DNA from: Zoroaster sp. YZ-2022 | Lineage: Eukaryota > Echinodermata > Asteroidea > Forcipulatida > Zoroasteridae | Reading direction: 5' to 3' | Length of the DNA stretch: 64,000 nucleotides | NCBI GenBank assembly: GCA_029582265.1 | Contig: CM055837.1 | Location: 16,716,355-16,780,354, forward strand | Shown: one piece after another, positions 1 through 12,900 of the stretch | How positions within the stretch are numbered: the stretch's first letter is position 1 | How the letters are laid out: every line of letters begins with the position of its first letter | The notes under the pieces: model-generated | What the model was told of the DNA's origin: nothing | Databases searched by the model: none | What the model saw: only the letters and a program-made list of their open reading frames with translations | Program-made: the position numbers and the translations under genes

Positions 1-196
1 GTTCACGGCAAATTCACGGCACTCTCAAGAATTAATGAGCTGCCCCAAAACTGCCACGAGAAGTTCATGGCATTTTCACAGTGTTTTCACGGCGAAGGAA
101 TCCCAAGAGTATTTCATGGCATTTTCACGGTGTTGTGTCATCGTGAAATTGCCGTGAACTATTTATTTCACGGTAAAACAGAAGTTATTCATAGTG
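1..196. mobile_element. Right end of a CACTA-like transposon, left part outside window
   Basis: The first 180 bases are packed with short motifs of the form TTCACGGC / TTCACGGTG in both orientations, like the subterminal repeats of the large CACTA element at 1524-9483. The stretch ends with GTTATTCATAGTG at 184-196, close to the GATGTTCATAGTG end of that element, and TAGTG is the expected CACTA-superfamily right terminus. The next three bases (TGA) would be the target duplication, but the left end is not in the window, so this cannot be tested here. No transposase reading frame is visible. Confidence 0.6.
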
Positions 197-316
197 TGAA
201 TAATATGTTTATAATTTCTAACTTACTTTCAGTATGCTTCATGCAAATAGGGGTTTAGGATTGTCTGTTTGAACTTCTTATAAAATAACGAAAAGACTTC
301 ACCTTCCATAAAGCTA

Positions 317-680
317 AAAAAAAATTCTCCGGTTTCTGGTCATAGGTCTGTTTCAAAGTTGGTGCGGTGACACGCTTTTTTTTTTTCTTTTTTTTTTTGC
401 CAAACAGTGAAATACGTGATACATGCATATGCGTTTATTGGAACCAGACCAAATTTCCCATACACAAAGTAAGGTGGCTAAGAGTGGCCACAGGAAAACG
501 TTCATACCCCCATGTGAAAAAATCATTTTTAAAACAACAGCACGACAGAATACCAATGGATCCAGCAATTTTGGCTGCAATTGGACATCATTTCATAGCA
601 CAAAAAAAAGAAAATTAAAAATGCTTTTGCACAGCACTGAGGCGACGCGTATGGAGACCAAAAGCTGGATACTTTTATTT
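317..680 (-). repeat. MITE-like element, family 1, copy 1
   Basis: Bounded by imperfect inverted repeats built on AAAAGT, then CTCCGGTTTCTGGTC, with the partner GACCAAAAGCTGG near the right end. The interior matches, in the opposite orientation, the element at 39019-39338. Shared blocks include the one around GGAACCAGACCAAATTTCCC and the one around TTTTGGCTGCAATTGGACA. The short reading frames inside are not conserved as protein and are rejected as genes. It lies in a VPS13 intron. Confidence 0.6.
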
Positions 681-794
681 GGCCTACTTGTGTCATTAAT
701 TCAGCCCAGTATTACTGTTACTCGGTAGCATAGTGGTATAAATGCTCACCTCGCAATAAATTATTTTGTGACCTTGGTATACTCTAGATCATAG

Positions 795-921
795 TGAGCT
801 TGTCGTTAAGTGGGGAACCCCACGTCATCGCCAGACCAGCAAGCTTTAAGAAAGACTTGGCACGGTTCTTTGTGGAGTCCGTGGGGTCAACACTGACGGA
901 GGTCACTGAGGTGGAATTGAA
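795..921 (+). CDS. VPS13 exon a
   Basis: Acceptor ...ATCATAG at 794 and donor GTAAGT at 922. The exon enters with two bases of a split codon, then reads through ...[14 protein letters not shown] and ends ...EVTEVEL plus AA of a lysine codon, which the A at 9575 completes. The [13 protein letters not shown] block is typical of the segment before the FFER motif in VPS13. The following intron is 8.65 kb, nearly all of it transposon. Confidence 0.85.
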
Positions 922-3900
922 GTAAGTCATGGAATTGATCAACATTTGTCAGTCTGGAGATCTCTCTCTGTCTCTGTTTGTCTGTCATTATTGGCTTGTC
1001 TATTTGTGGGTAGTTTGCAAAAGACTACATTTTTACAGGCAACTTAGAAATTGATTGAAAACTGTGTCAGCATTCATATTTCTGTGAAGTAACCAACCTG
1101 TGAAGCACAGAACGTATTTGATTGCGTTAAAGGTATGATACATCATTGGTTTTTTGAAGAATGCGTTCATTCCAATCATCTAGTTTTCAAAAATACACAT
1201 AAAACTAACCGTTGAAAATTTCATCAAAATCGGTGTTCATGTTTTCGAGAAAACAGCGAATAACAGTTTCTATTTTATTAGTTATTTTGTGCATGTTCAT
1301 ATTGTGTTGATTTTGATTGTTGCAATCGAAATTAGCTGTTGTGTTTTTGGAGGTCTTCATATACAATTTTTCTCGAAGATGACAGCATTTCACATGGAAT
1401 TATTTCTTAGGGTGATTGGTACAAGTATCACCTTGTACAAGTTTCAACATTTAGCTTTCAGATTGAAACTCATCAAACAGTTTTATAAACAACTATATCA
1501 TACCTTTAAGTCTTATATACTTACACTATGAACATCTCCTCCGTGAATGCACCGTTAAAGCTCGGTGAATTGCACTTTTTCCGTGAATTTCACGGCGCTC
1601 GTTCCCATTTCACGGTGTAGTCACGGCGTGAGAGCACCGTGACTGCGACGTAAAACCACCGTTAAACAAATCTTTTGTTTGGTCCTCGGTGAAAGCTGGG
1701 TGAAAACGCGGTGAACCTCGAAAGCTCAGTTGAGACCGGCTCATTAACTACATCAAAGGAAGTTATCCTCTTGCCCATTGTTGACGCTTTTGTGCATGTG
1801 ATAATCCCTCTTGGAAGGAAGGTAAACACACTAAACATAACGGTACTGTTGGATTTGGGCAAGGTTGGGTTCTGTATTTGGTCGAGTTATAGGTTGCTTT
1901 AAAAATTCTGCTACGACTTGACGGGCAGGTTACATTTTCGGCATTGCAATTTGCGTGCGCTGATCGTTTGCAACGATACGTAGGGCCCCATTGCTTTTTG
2001 TTTGGCTTTCTTTAGCAGTAGAGGAAAATACAGTAGGCCTTCGATGTCCGTTAACAATAAATGTAACTGTGAAATGATTAAATTCGCTGCCAAGGCTCAT
2101 AGAAAACACAATTCTGGCAGCTACAACAATCCTCTTTAACCCCGGCAGGACTTTGGCCGAAGGGCGGTCTCGTTTTTGTATGTTTGCTAATTTATTTATG
2201 TTATTGTTTATAGAACCCGGTGAGGTTTATAGTTTTGCGATATGACTCGATTAACGAACGTCGTTTTATTCACGTATCGTACCCGTGACTTGTATAGTGT
2301 GAGAGCCCGCGAAACTGTTGTTGCAATCATTCACCAGGGTTTTCCCTTAACTTTTTTTTTCACTCGCCGGCCGGGCTATAGTAAACCAAACTTTTCACTA
2401 GCCCGCAAGCCTTTTCACTCGCCCGTATGTTTAAAAAATACTTTTAATCAAATCACTGTTTTTAGTAATTTAGTAATTTAGGCATTTTGCATCAGAACGT
2501 GCATTATAAACAACAGTTGTCAGTTACCTTATTATTATGTGCATATTTGTTTTGAGTTCAATGTGATAATGAGGATGCAAGTTTAACCGAGTATAACACG
2601 TACCGGTACAACTTGCACAAGAAACGATAAAGAGATTAAAAACACTTACGAAGTGTCTGTAAATTTCCAATCTAAAAAACACTGGTACTGGTAGTGGTAT
2701 ACAACGGCCGGGGGACATGCACGCAATTTGCTCAGAATACCACTGACCTTGCCCATATGAGAATAGGTGTCTGTGCTGAGAATGGGTTGGCGATGGCGTG
2801 CTGTGATAGGCGTACGTGATAGGTGTATATTTAGGTATAGGCCTACTTGTTAATCTGTTTTTCATCGGAAAGGGGATACGTTTAGAATAATATATATCAT
2901 ATTCCAGAGTGTAATTAGGAAATGGACAATAATTATAATGCATTGATTACCGAACTGAGGTATGTTGCGGGCCAAACAGATACTAACAATTGGACTTAAA
3001 ATAACAATTCATCCATCGGGGTTCCTAATTATCATGGGTTGTTTTAATAATCGTTGCCGAAGAACAAGGATACGATGAGGACCAGTAAACGTAAGCCTCG
3101 ACTGTCGGGATAAATTGACCCGCTCTGGGGCTCAAAACGGATGATTTTATAAAACCGCGGTTTTATTTTTGAAAACCGGTATTTCGGCGGTATTTCGGGT
3201 ATAAATCCTGCACTTTATTATTATTAAAAAGTAACTATGAATATAAGTAAATAAATAAATAGATATCATGCATCCTACTTTTCTTTAAATGTTTTGGTCA
3301 GATGATGTACGTGTACCTGTAATTTAGATCTTTGCGTGTAAAATACTGATTGTCACCAAACAAATTATCGTCCAACTGGAATTACATTCTCATTTTGATC
3401 CAGTCATTGGAAGGCACTCAGGGTATGTACGAGTTAGCACGTGTGCAATGCCCTATGCATAGCGCGTAACAATTTGTTCTATTGGCCAACGAGAACAATA
3501 CGTCATCATAATAACCAATATAAATATTCGTTACGCGCTGTGTACAATGCCTATAGCGCGTAAAACGTTTTCTTATTGGTCGAACGAGAACACATACCTT
3601 GTCATGCAATAGAAATATTTGTTAAGCGATTTGGATCATGTTACTCACAAAATGTGAACAAAGGCCTCGATATCATGACTTTTGGTTTTTAAGTTGAAAA
3701 CAAGCGTAAACCAAGGCTATGAGAGTATTGAAAAAGGTAGACGGAATGAAGGATGAAGTTAAGCATATTGATCAACACCCGGCATCCACCCAGCCAGTAC
3801 GGTTGCAATGTACAATGTGTAATTATGTACTCTGTACATGTACATTGTACATGTACTGACGATTAGTCAGGGTGCCAGTGTGATGAACGAGTTCACCACT

Positions 3901-6900
3901 GTACCATTAGCCTGAGTTGGGCCCGGTTAAAAAGCTTGCCTTGTCGGCACACTGGTGATGCGCGTGATTCACTCGAACTCGTAGATGTGCAAGTCTTCGT
4001 ACCTTTTTTCTCCATAACAATTTATTTTGTGCATGTACCACGTTGAAATTTTCAGACATGATGTGAACTCCTGTCGCGATATCATGACTTTTTGTTTTTT
4101 AAGTTGAAAACAAGCGTAATCATTTTTGGGTCAAAATACTGAAAATAGGATTGCCACCTACTCCACAGAGTATAATTCTTAATTTTTTCAATTTTCTCCA
4201 TAATAATTTATTTTGTGCATGTACCACGTTGAAATTTTCAGACATGATGTGAACTCCTGTCGCGATATCATGACTTTTGGTTTTAAGTTGAAAACAAAGC
4301 GTAATCATTTTGGGTCAAAATATACTGAAAATAGGATTGCCACCTACTCACAGAGTATAATTCTTAATTTTTTTCAATTTTCTCCATAATAATTTATTTT
4401 GTGCATGTACCACGTTGAAATTTTCAGACATGATGTGAACTCCTGTCGCGATATCATGACTTTTTGGTTTTAGGTTGAAAACAAAGCGTAATCATTTTGG
4501 GTCAAAAATACTGAAAATAGGATTATACCTACTCCACAGAGTATAATTCTTAATTTTTCAATTTTCTCCATAATAATTTATTTTGTGCATGTACCACGTT
4601 GAAATGTTCAGACATGATGTGAACTCCTGTCAGCGATATCATGACTTTTTGGTTTTTAAGTTGAAAACAAAGCGTAATCATTTTGGGTCAAAAATACTGA
4701 AAATAGGATTGCCACCTACTCCACCGTAGTATAATTCTTAATTTTTTCAATTTTCTCCATAATAATTTATTTTGTGCATGTACCACGTTGAAATGTTCAG
4801 ACATGATGTGAACTCCTGTCGCGATATCATGACTTTTTGGTTTTAGGTTGAAAACAAGCGTAATCATTTTTGGGTCAAAAATACTGAAAATAGGATTGCC
4901 ACCTACTCCAAGACCATAGAGTATAATTCTTAATTTTTTCAATTTTCTCCATAATAATTAATTTTGTGCATGTACCACGTTGAAATGTTCAGACATGATG
5001 TGAACTCCTGTCAGCGATATCATGACTTTTGGTTTTAGGTTGAAAACAAGCGTAATCATTTTGGGTCAAAATACTGAAAATAGGATTGCCACCTACTCCA
5101 AGACCATAAGTATAATTCTTAATTTTTCAATTTTCTCCATAATAATTTATTTTGTGCATGTACACGTTGAAATTTTCAGACATGATGTGAACTCCTGTCG
5201 CGATATCATGACTTTTTGGTTTTTAAGTTGAAAACAAGCGTAATCATTTTTGGGTCAAAAATACTGAAAATAGGATTGCTGAAAAAAGTCATGATATCGC
5301 GACAGGAGTTCACATCATGTCTGAAAATTTCAACGTGGTACATGCACAAAATAAATTATTATGGAGAAAATTGAAAAAAATTAAGAATTATACTCTATGG
5401 TCTTGGAGTAGGTGGCAATCCTATTTTCAGTATTTTTGACCCAATATTGAATACGATAGTTTTCAACTTAATAACCAAAAAGTCATGATATCGCGACAGG
5501 AGTTCACATCATGTCTGAAAATTTCAACGTGGTACATGCACAAAATAAATTATTATGGAGAAAATTGAAAAAAATTAAGAATTATACTCTATGGTCTTGG
5601 AGTAGGTGGCAATCCTATTTTCAGTATTTTTGACCCAAAAATGATTACGCTTGTTTTCAACTTAAAAACCAAAAAGTCATGATATCGCGACAGGAGTTCA
5701 CATCATGTCTGAAAATTTCAACGTGGTACATGCAATAAAATAAATTATTATGGAGAAAATTGAAAAAAATTAAGAATTATACTCTATGGTCTTGGAGTAG
5801 GTGGCAATCCTATTTTCAGTATTTTTGACCCAAAAATGATTAGGCTTGTTTTCAACCTAAAAACCAAAAAGTCATGATATCGCGACAGGAGTTCACATCA
5901 TGTCTGAAAATTTCAACGTGGTACATGCACAAAATAAATTATTATGGAGAAAATTGAAAACAATTAAGAATTATACTCTGTGGAGTACATGTAGGTGGCA
6001 ATCCTATTTTCAGTATTTTTGACCCAAAAATGATTACGCTTGTTTTCAACTTAAAAACCAAAAAGTCATGATATCGCGACAGGAGTTCACATCATGTCTG
6101 AAAATTTCAACGTGGTACATGCACAAAATAAATTATTATGGAGAAAATTGAAAAAATTAAGAATTATACTCTATGGTCTTGGAGTAGGTGGCAATCCTAT
6201 TTTCAGTATTTTTGACCCAAAATGATTACGCTTTTGTTTTCAACCTAAAACCAAAAGTCATGATATCGCGACAGGAGTTCACATCATGTCTGAAAATTTC
6301 AACGTGGTACATGCACAAAATAAATTATTATGGAGAAAATTGAAAAATTAAGAATTATACTCTATGGTCTTGGAGTAGGTGGCAATCCTATTTTCAGTAT
6401 TTTTGACCCAAAATGAATACGCTTGTTTTCAACTTAAAACCAAAAAGTCATGATATCGCGACAGGAGTTCACATCATGTCTGAACATTTCAACGTGGTAC
6501 ATGCACAAAATAAATTATTATGGAGAAAATTGAAAAAATTAAGAATTATACTCTGTGGAGTAGGTGGCAATCCTATTTTCAGTATTTTGACCCAAAATGA
6601 ATACGCTTTGTTTTCAACCTAAAACCAAAAAGTCATGATATCGCGACAGGAGTTCACATCATGTCTGAAAATTTCAACGTGGTACATGCACAAAATAAAT
6701 TATTATGGAGAAAATTGAAAAAAATTAAGAATTATACTCTGTGGTAGGTGGCAATCCTATTTTCAGTATTTTTGACCCAAAAATGATTACGCTTGTTTTC
6801 AACTTAAAAACCAAAAAGTCATGATATCGCGACAGGAGTTCACATCATGTCTGAAAATTTCAACGTGGTACATGCACAAAATAAATTATTATGGAGAAAA

Positions 6901-9900
6901 TTGAAAAAAATTAAGAATTATACTCTATGGTCTTGGAGTACAATGTAGGTGGCAATCCTATTTTCAGTATTTTTGACCCAAAAATGATTACGCTTGTTTT
7001 CAACCTAAAAACCAAAAAGTCATGATATCGCGACAGGAGTTCACATCATGTCTGAAAATTTCAACGTGGTACATGCACAAAATAAATTATTATGGAGAAA
7101 ATTGAAAAAAATTAAGAATTATACTCTGTGGAGTAGGTGGCAATCCTATTTTCAGTATTTTTGACCCAAAAATGATTACGCTTGTTTTCAACCTAAAAAC
7201 CAAAAAGTCATGATATCGCGACAGGAGTTCACATCATGTCTGAAAATTTCAACGTGGTACATGCACAAAATTAATTGTTATGGAGAAAAAAAGGTACAAA
7301 GCCTTGCACATCTACGAGTTCGAGTGAATCACGCGCATCACCAGTGTGCCGACAAGGCAAGCTTTTTAACCGGGCCCAACTCAGGCTAATGGTACAGTGG
7401 TGAACTCGTTCATCACACTGGCACCCGACTAATGTCAGTACATGTACAATGTACATGTACAGAGTACATAATTACACATTGTACATTGCAACCGTACTGG
7501 CTGGGTGGATGCCGGGTGTTGATCAATATGCTTAACTTCATCCTTCATTCCGTCTACCTTTTTCAATACTCTCATAGCCTTGGTTTACGCTTGTTTTCAA
7601 CTTAAAAAACAAAAAGTCATGATATCGAGGCCTTTGTTCACATTTTGTGAGTAACATGATCCAAATCGCTTAACAAATATTTCTATTGCATGACAATTAA
7701 GGTATGTGTTCTCGTTCGACCAATAAGAAAACGTTTTACGCGCTATAGGCATTGTACACAGCGCGTAACGAATATTTATATTGGTTATTATGATGACGTA
7801 TTGTTCTCGTTGGCCAATAGAACAAATTGTTACGCGCTATGCATAGGGCATTGCACACGTGCTAACTCGTACATACCCTGAGTGCCTTCCAATGACTGGA
7901 TCAAAATGAGAATGTAATTCCAGTTGGACGATAATTTGTTTGGTGACAATCAGTATTTTACACGCAAAGATCTAAATTACAGGTACACGTACATCATCTG
8001 ACCAAAACATTTAAAGAAAAGTAGGATGCATGATATCTATTTATTTATTTACTTATATTCATAGTTACTTTTTAATAATAATAAAGTGCAGGATTTATAC
8101 CCGAAATACCGCCGAAATACCGGTTTTCAAAAATAAAACCGCGGTTTTATAAAATCATCCGTTTTTGAGCCCCAGAGCGGGTCAATTTATCCCGACAGTC
8201 GAGGCTTACGTTTACTGGTCCTCATCGTATCCTTGTTCTTCGGCAACGATTATTAAAACAACCCATGATAATTAGGAACCCCGATGGATGAATTGTTATT
8301 TTAAGTCCAATTGTTAGTATCTGTTTGGCCCGCAACATACCTCAGTTCGGTAATCAATGCATTATAATTATTGTCCATTTCCTAATTACACTCTGGAATA
8401 TGATATATATTATTCTAAACGTATCCCCTTTCCGATGAAAAACAGATTAACAAGTAGGCCTATACCTAAATATACACCTATCACGTACGCCTATCACAGC
8501 ACGCCATCGCCAACCCATTCTCAGCACAGACACCTATTCTCATATGGGCAAGGTCAGTGGTATTCTGAGCAAATTGCGTGCATGTCCCCCGGCCGTTGTA
8601 TACCACTACCAGTACCAGTGTTTTTAGATTGAAATTTACAGACACTTCGTAAGTGTTTTTAATCTCTTTATCGCCTCTTGTGTGCAAGTTGTACCGGTAC
8701 GTGTTATACTCGGTTAAACTTGCATCCTCATTATCACATTGAACTCAAAACAAATATGCACATAATAATAAGGTAACTGACAACTGTTGTTTATAATGCA
8801 CGTTCTGATGCAAAATGCCTAAATTACTAAATTACTAAAAACAGTGATTTGATTAAAAGTATTTTTAAAAAAAACATACGGGCGAGTGAAAAGGCTTGCG
8901 GGCTAGTGAAAAGTTTGGTTTACTATAGCCCGGCCGGCGAGTGAAAAAAAAGTTAAGGGAAAACCCTGAATTCTGGTTGATTATTCGTAGGAAATGGCTA
9001 TAGGATTAGCGCGAACGCCCGTCCCCACACCAGCCGTGTTGATATAGGCCTGATGACTGGTGAATTATAATCGACGGCCGTGTACGTACACGTCGTGGGA
9101 GCACGATCCTCCATGGATCAACGCGGAATCTAGTCTGTGTTGTGTGTCGGTCCACGAATCTTCAGTCCCTGGATTTGTTTACTTGATAGGAACCGTTACG
9201 TGTGTTTTGACTAGACTAATCCATTCATCCAAGATAAGCGCACAATGGGAGAGGTTATTAGTACTAAGCCTAAACCATGCCTTGCTTTTTGTGTCAGTAC
9301 AATAGGATTAAAGCCACTGTATAACGATAGGAGACATACACTCGGTGAATACTCGGTAAAAACACCGTGAACGAAACCACTGGGGCGTAAGCACCGTGAA
9401 CTCGCCGTGAAAATGCATTTTCACGGAAAAAGTGCAATTCACCGAGCTTTAACGGTGCATTCACGGAGGAGATGTTCATAGTGTTACAAACACCTCCTAA
9501 ATGTGCCATGGACCAGGACTTGTACCCTGACTCTACTCATCTCAATTGTATGTTTTGTTTGTCTCTGTTACCAGACTCGCTTTCTTTGAGAGAGCCAACA
9601 CCCTGTTGACCTCTGACCAGCTGCTAGAAGATGTCAAAGGTCACTACATCTCCCAGGGTATCAAGCAGGCCTATGTCTTCATTCTCGGCCTGGATGTCTT
9701 GGGGAATCCTTACGGTCTCTTCAGAGATGTCAAAGAAGGCATCAGCGACTTCTTCTATGAACCTTATCTGGTAGGTTCAACATCAGTTGTCTAACTAGCC
9801 CAATCATTGCTCCATCTGCGAGATCCGGTTGGCATTAGTGGCGCTTTCTTACATTTTTTCTTACGTGTACAGCAGCACCGATATTCTTGGTGTTATTTAC

Positions 9901-12900
9901 ACAATTTGTTTGCCAATACTGGGGTGATCTTGTCCACAGAAGGGTTTGTCCACAGAAGCGATTTTAAAATATAAGAGGGCTATTTGTTTTCACCCCACAT
10001 GAATAACTACTGCTCCGCAGGCTTTTCTGAACTCGGGACAAAAGGGTTTTCAGAATAAAATGGCTTGTTTTACAATATTTTACTGTGGGTTTAGATTATG
10101 TTATATACTTTCCTTATGACATACCTTTCTACAAATGGGGAAAATTCAGTTATTGGTATTTGCTTAGAGCCCACTTTAAATGATTTCTTGAACACAGATT
10201 CTGTTAAACCCTAACCCCCTACAGGCATTTCACAGACACCCTGCTCAATGCAACAAAATGCAACAACAGAAACGTGTGCAGGCTGCTCAATGCAACAAGA
10301 TCCACCAGCTAGAATAATGGTTCTTTTGTTCTCTGCTGAAGGCAACAAGACACACCGACTTTTGTTGCATCTTGTTGCATTAAGCATTGCTATGGCTAAT
10401 TTGTTGCTAGTTCATTTGATTTGTGCATACTGTTATAATGTCTAATGCATCAGAATTTATAATGAATGTTGTTTATAATCCTTGATATTACAGGGAGCCA
10501 TACAGGGGCCAGGAGAGTTTGCTGAGGGTCTAGCTAGAGGAGTGCAGAGTCTGCTCGGCCACACAGTGGGTAAGTTCAATTAGGTCTTCAACTATAGATC
10601 ATTTGATTACACATTTGAAAATATGAATGGTGATTGCTATAGCTTGAACAAGGATACTAAAAACCAGTGTTGTACATTCCCTAAACATAAACCAATGGAT
10701 TTGAGATTTCCATGAATTGTTTTAAAATGTAATTTTAAATTAACAAATTTTGAAAAATATATAATTTTAAATTTATTATATTTTTTTAAATTTGTGTTAT
10801 TAATTTTTGTGTAGGAGGTGTAGCAGACACTCTAGCCGGTTTGTCTGGTACCCTGGGAAGAGCTCTAGCTGTCTTGTCCTTTGATGATGATTATCGAAGG
10901 GTAGGTGTTAATTTGAATGTATAGATTGTGAGTTTTCCCCTGTAGAATTTATATTTTTATTGGTCCTGCACTACCCGTGATAACATGCCAAATGCATTGG
11001 ACCTGTTTGGGACACGGGAAAGTATTTGGCCTCATTTTTACTACTAAAAATAGTTCTGTGAATTCAATCAAAATATTTTCTGGTACTATTAAAATTTTCA
11101 AGCCATTCAGTGTTACATTTATTTCTGTACTTGAATTTACATATCTGTGAAAACAAAGAGTAAGCAAAAAACAAATATTAAAAAATACTAAGACATGATA
11201 TTGATGATGAGACATAAGGTGTGTTTTGGGAGAGGAAGCTATGCAGAATAATGGGAGAGTATGAGGACTTGCAATGACCCACAGACAGCTGTGATCTGAT
11301 TTTACAATCATTGGTATTCCAAATATGAGTACCATAGGAGTGAAGAGTGTTAATATAAGAGGTGTGAGTAAATGGAAGAAATAGGTTGGTATAGGATCTT
11401 GTGGATGTCTTGAACTGAAGTATAGAACGACAAGAAGATGTGGGATGACTGAATCATTGGTTCTCTTGTGACCCTTATTTTATTATGATTTTTACAGAGG
11501 AGGTTACAGCGAATACAGCGTCACCCAAACAGCCTTCCCAAGAGCTTCCTGTATGCTGGTCAAGGATTTGTCATGGTAAGGCAACAGGCGGCTGATCCAA
11601 GGTGGTGGAATAGGGGAGGGGCACACTGTCAATGGGGGAGGGGCACACTGCCAAATTGGAAGGGGGTCATGGCTTGAGGGAAGGGTGCCACTGTCAGATG
11701 GAAGGGAGCAGTGCCAAAATGGGAGGAGCATGCAGCCAAAGAGGGAGGGGGCCACTACCAAAGAGGGAGGGGCACAGTGCCAAAAGGGGATCGAGGGGGG
11801 AGGGGTGCGCTGCCAAAGGGGGAGGGGCGCGCTGCCAAAGGGGGATGGCCACACTTTATAAGTGGGAGGGGCCACTTCCATAGGTGGAGGGGGCGAGGCA
11901 CACATGTAAATGTATGGTAAATGTGACCCGCTCCGTCGAAATGAGACTTGTCCCCGGACGGAGGTTTCCGTGTAATTCGACTCTGATCCTTGTGCTCGCC
12001 AAAAAAAAAAATGGAAAAACATTGCATATCGATTTCTAGGTTTTTATATTTTTAGTTTGATAAAATCTCGAACAATCTTATGGTGGTCTTACCTTTTCAT
12101 AAAAATATTAATAAATCCATAAAAAAGGACGATTTCTGGACAATGTCTGTATCATGTTTGTCTTTCATGTGGCCTCCGTTAAATCCAAACAGCAACACGA
12201 GTAGTTCCGTTAAACGTACGTGTTTGGTATCAAAAGAAAGGTCATGACCTCAACTGCGTACTTTTGTGGCAATGACTAAGCAGTATGGAGCTCTAATAGT
12301 AGTTTTAAGCCGCAAAATAAATTGTTAGCCAACGAGCCGAATCATCGGCAAGGTAGAAGAAATACAGCTCTTTGATTGGACAACAGTAAGCAACCAGTTG
12401 TCTGAGCATGCGCAGTTTACCAGAAAATGAATGACGTCACCCTTAATGGCGTACGATCTTTCGGCCAACTCCAGGCCCAGCTTAGCCGGTTATACAGACC
12501 CGAGTCTAGGCCTGGGCCCCGCCGCTCCGTAAGCTGGCTAGCTGCATACACCTAGCCTAGTGCATGCACACGTCAGTGGGGTCGAGTTGGTTACAATATT
12601 AATGCATTCGAATCACCGTTTTGTAGTGTTTCAAAGTCGTAATAATTGGCCTTATTGTCATAAAGTCTGAATATCTGTTGACTTGAAATCATGATTTTGT
12701 TGAACAATACAATTTAAAGGTAAATCATGTTTTTAAAAGTTACCAACTTGTGAAATATTTACGACGGAAGCCTTCCGAAAAAAACAGTCCAATCACAGAG
12801 AAAAATCTGTTTTCATTTCTCCATGGTACAATACACGGACGGTCGAGTTTGAGAGTGCACAATGTATGTACAGTAAAATCGTCCCGCAACACAGACATCT

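Larger units (their letters stand above)
2335..8968. mobile_element. 6.6-kb palindromic (foldback) element with central inverted satellite array
   Basis: The sequence from 2335 inward on the plus strand is repeated almost base for base as the reverse complement running inward from 8968. Outer arms of about 1.68 kb (2335-4013 and 7290-8968) are followed by oppositely oriented tandem arrays that meet near 5280. The termini read CAGGGTTTTCCCTTAAC and its complement; CAGGG ends recall hAT elements. However, the 8-bp flanks (TCATTCAC and AATTCTGG) do not match, so no target duplication is seen. The arms carry small frames (for example 2524-2943) that appear in both arms only because the DNA is duplicated; no protein family was recognised. 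Confidence 0.8.
1524..9483. mobile_element. CACTA (EnSpm-type) transposon, non-autonomous, 7.96 kb
   Basis: Begins CACTATGAACATC (1524) and ends GATGTTCATAGTG (9483), flanked on both sides by TTA (1521-1523 and 9484-9486), a 3-bp target duplication as expected for the CACTA superfamily. Terminal inverted repeats run about 75 bp (1524-1597 and 9403-9483), with one short indel. Next to each end are many TTCACGGTG/CACCGTGA motifs, the usual subterminal transposase-binding pattern. No transposase frame was found, so it is non-autonomous. Most of the interior (2335-8968) is a separate palindromic structure, probably a nested insertion. The right end lies only 91 bp before a VPS13 exon. Confidence 0.85.

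Noticed and set aside
2524..2943. 139-codon minus-strand frame with a matching 91-codon frame at 8357-8632
   Set aside because: Present twice only because it lies in the arms of the palindrome. The arms differ by indels that break one copy, and no family is recognised.
6413..6622. Short repeated frames in the 187-bp array
   Set aside because: Indels in A/T runs change the frame from unit to unit; not a repeat protein.
4014..7289. CRISPR-like array
   Set aside because: Units are contiguous 187-bp satellites with no short-repeat/unique-spacer pattern, in an intron-bearing genome.
9060..9305. 81-codon frame in the right arm of the CACTA element
   Set aside because: Too short, no transposase motif, composition unlike a zinc finger or DDE domain.
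11504..12022. 172-codon minus-strand frame, proline-rich
   Set aside because: It lies over the G-rich minisatellite, crosses into the next transposon, and the other frames are open too; the repeat period explains it.
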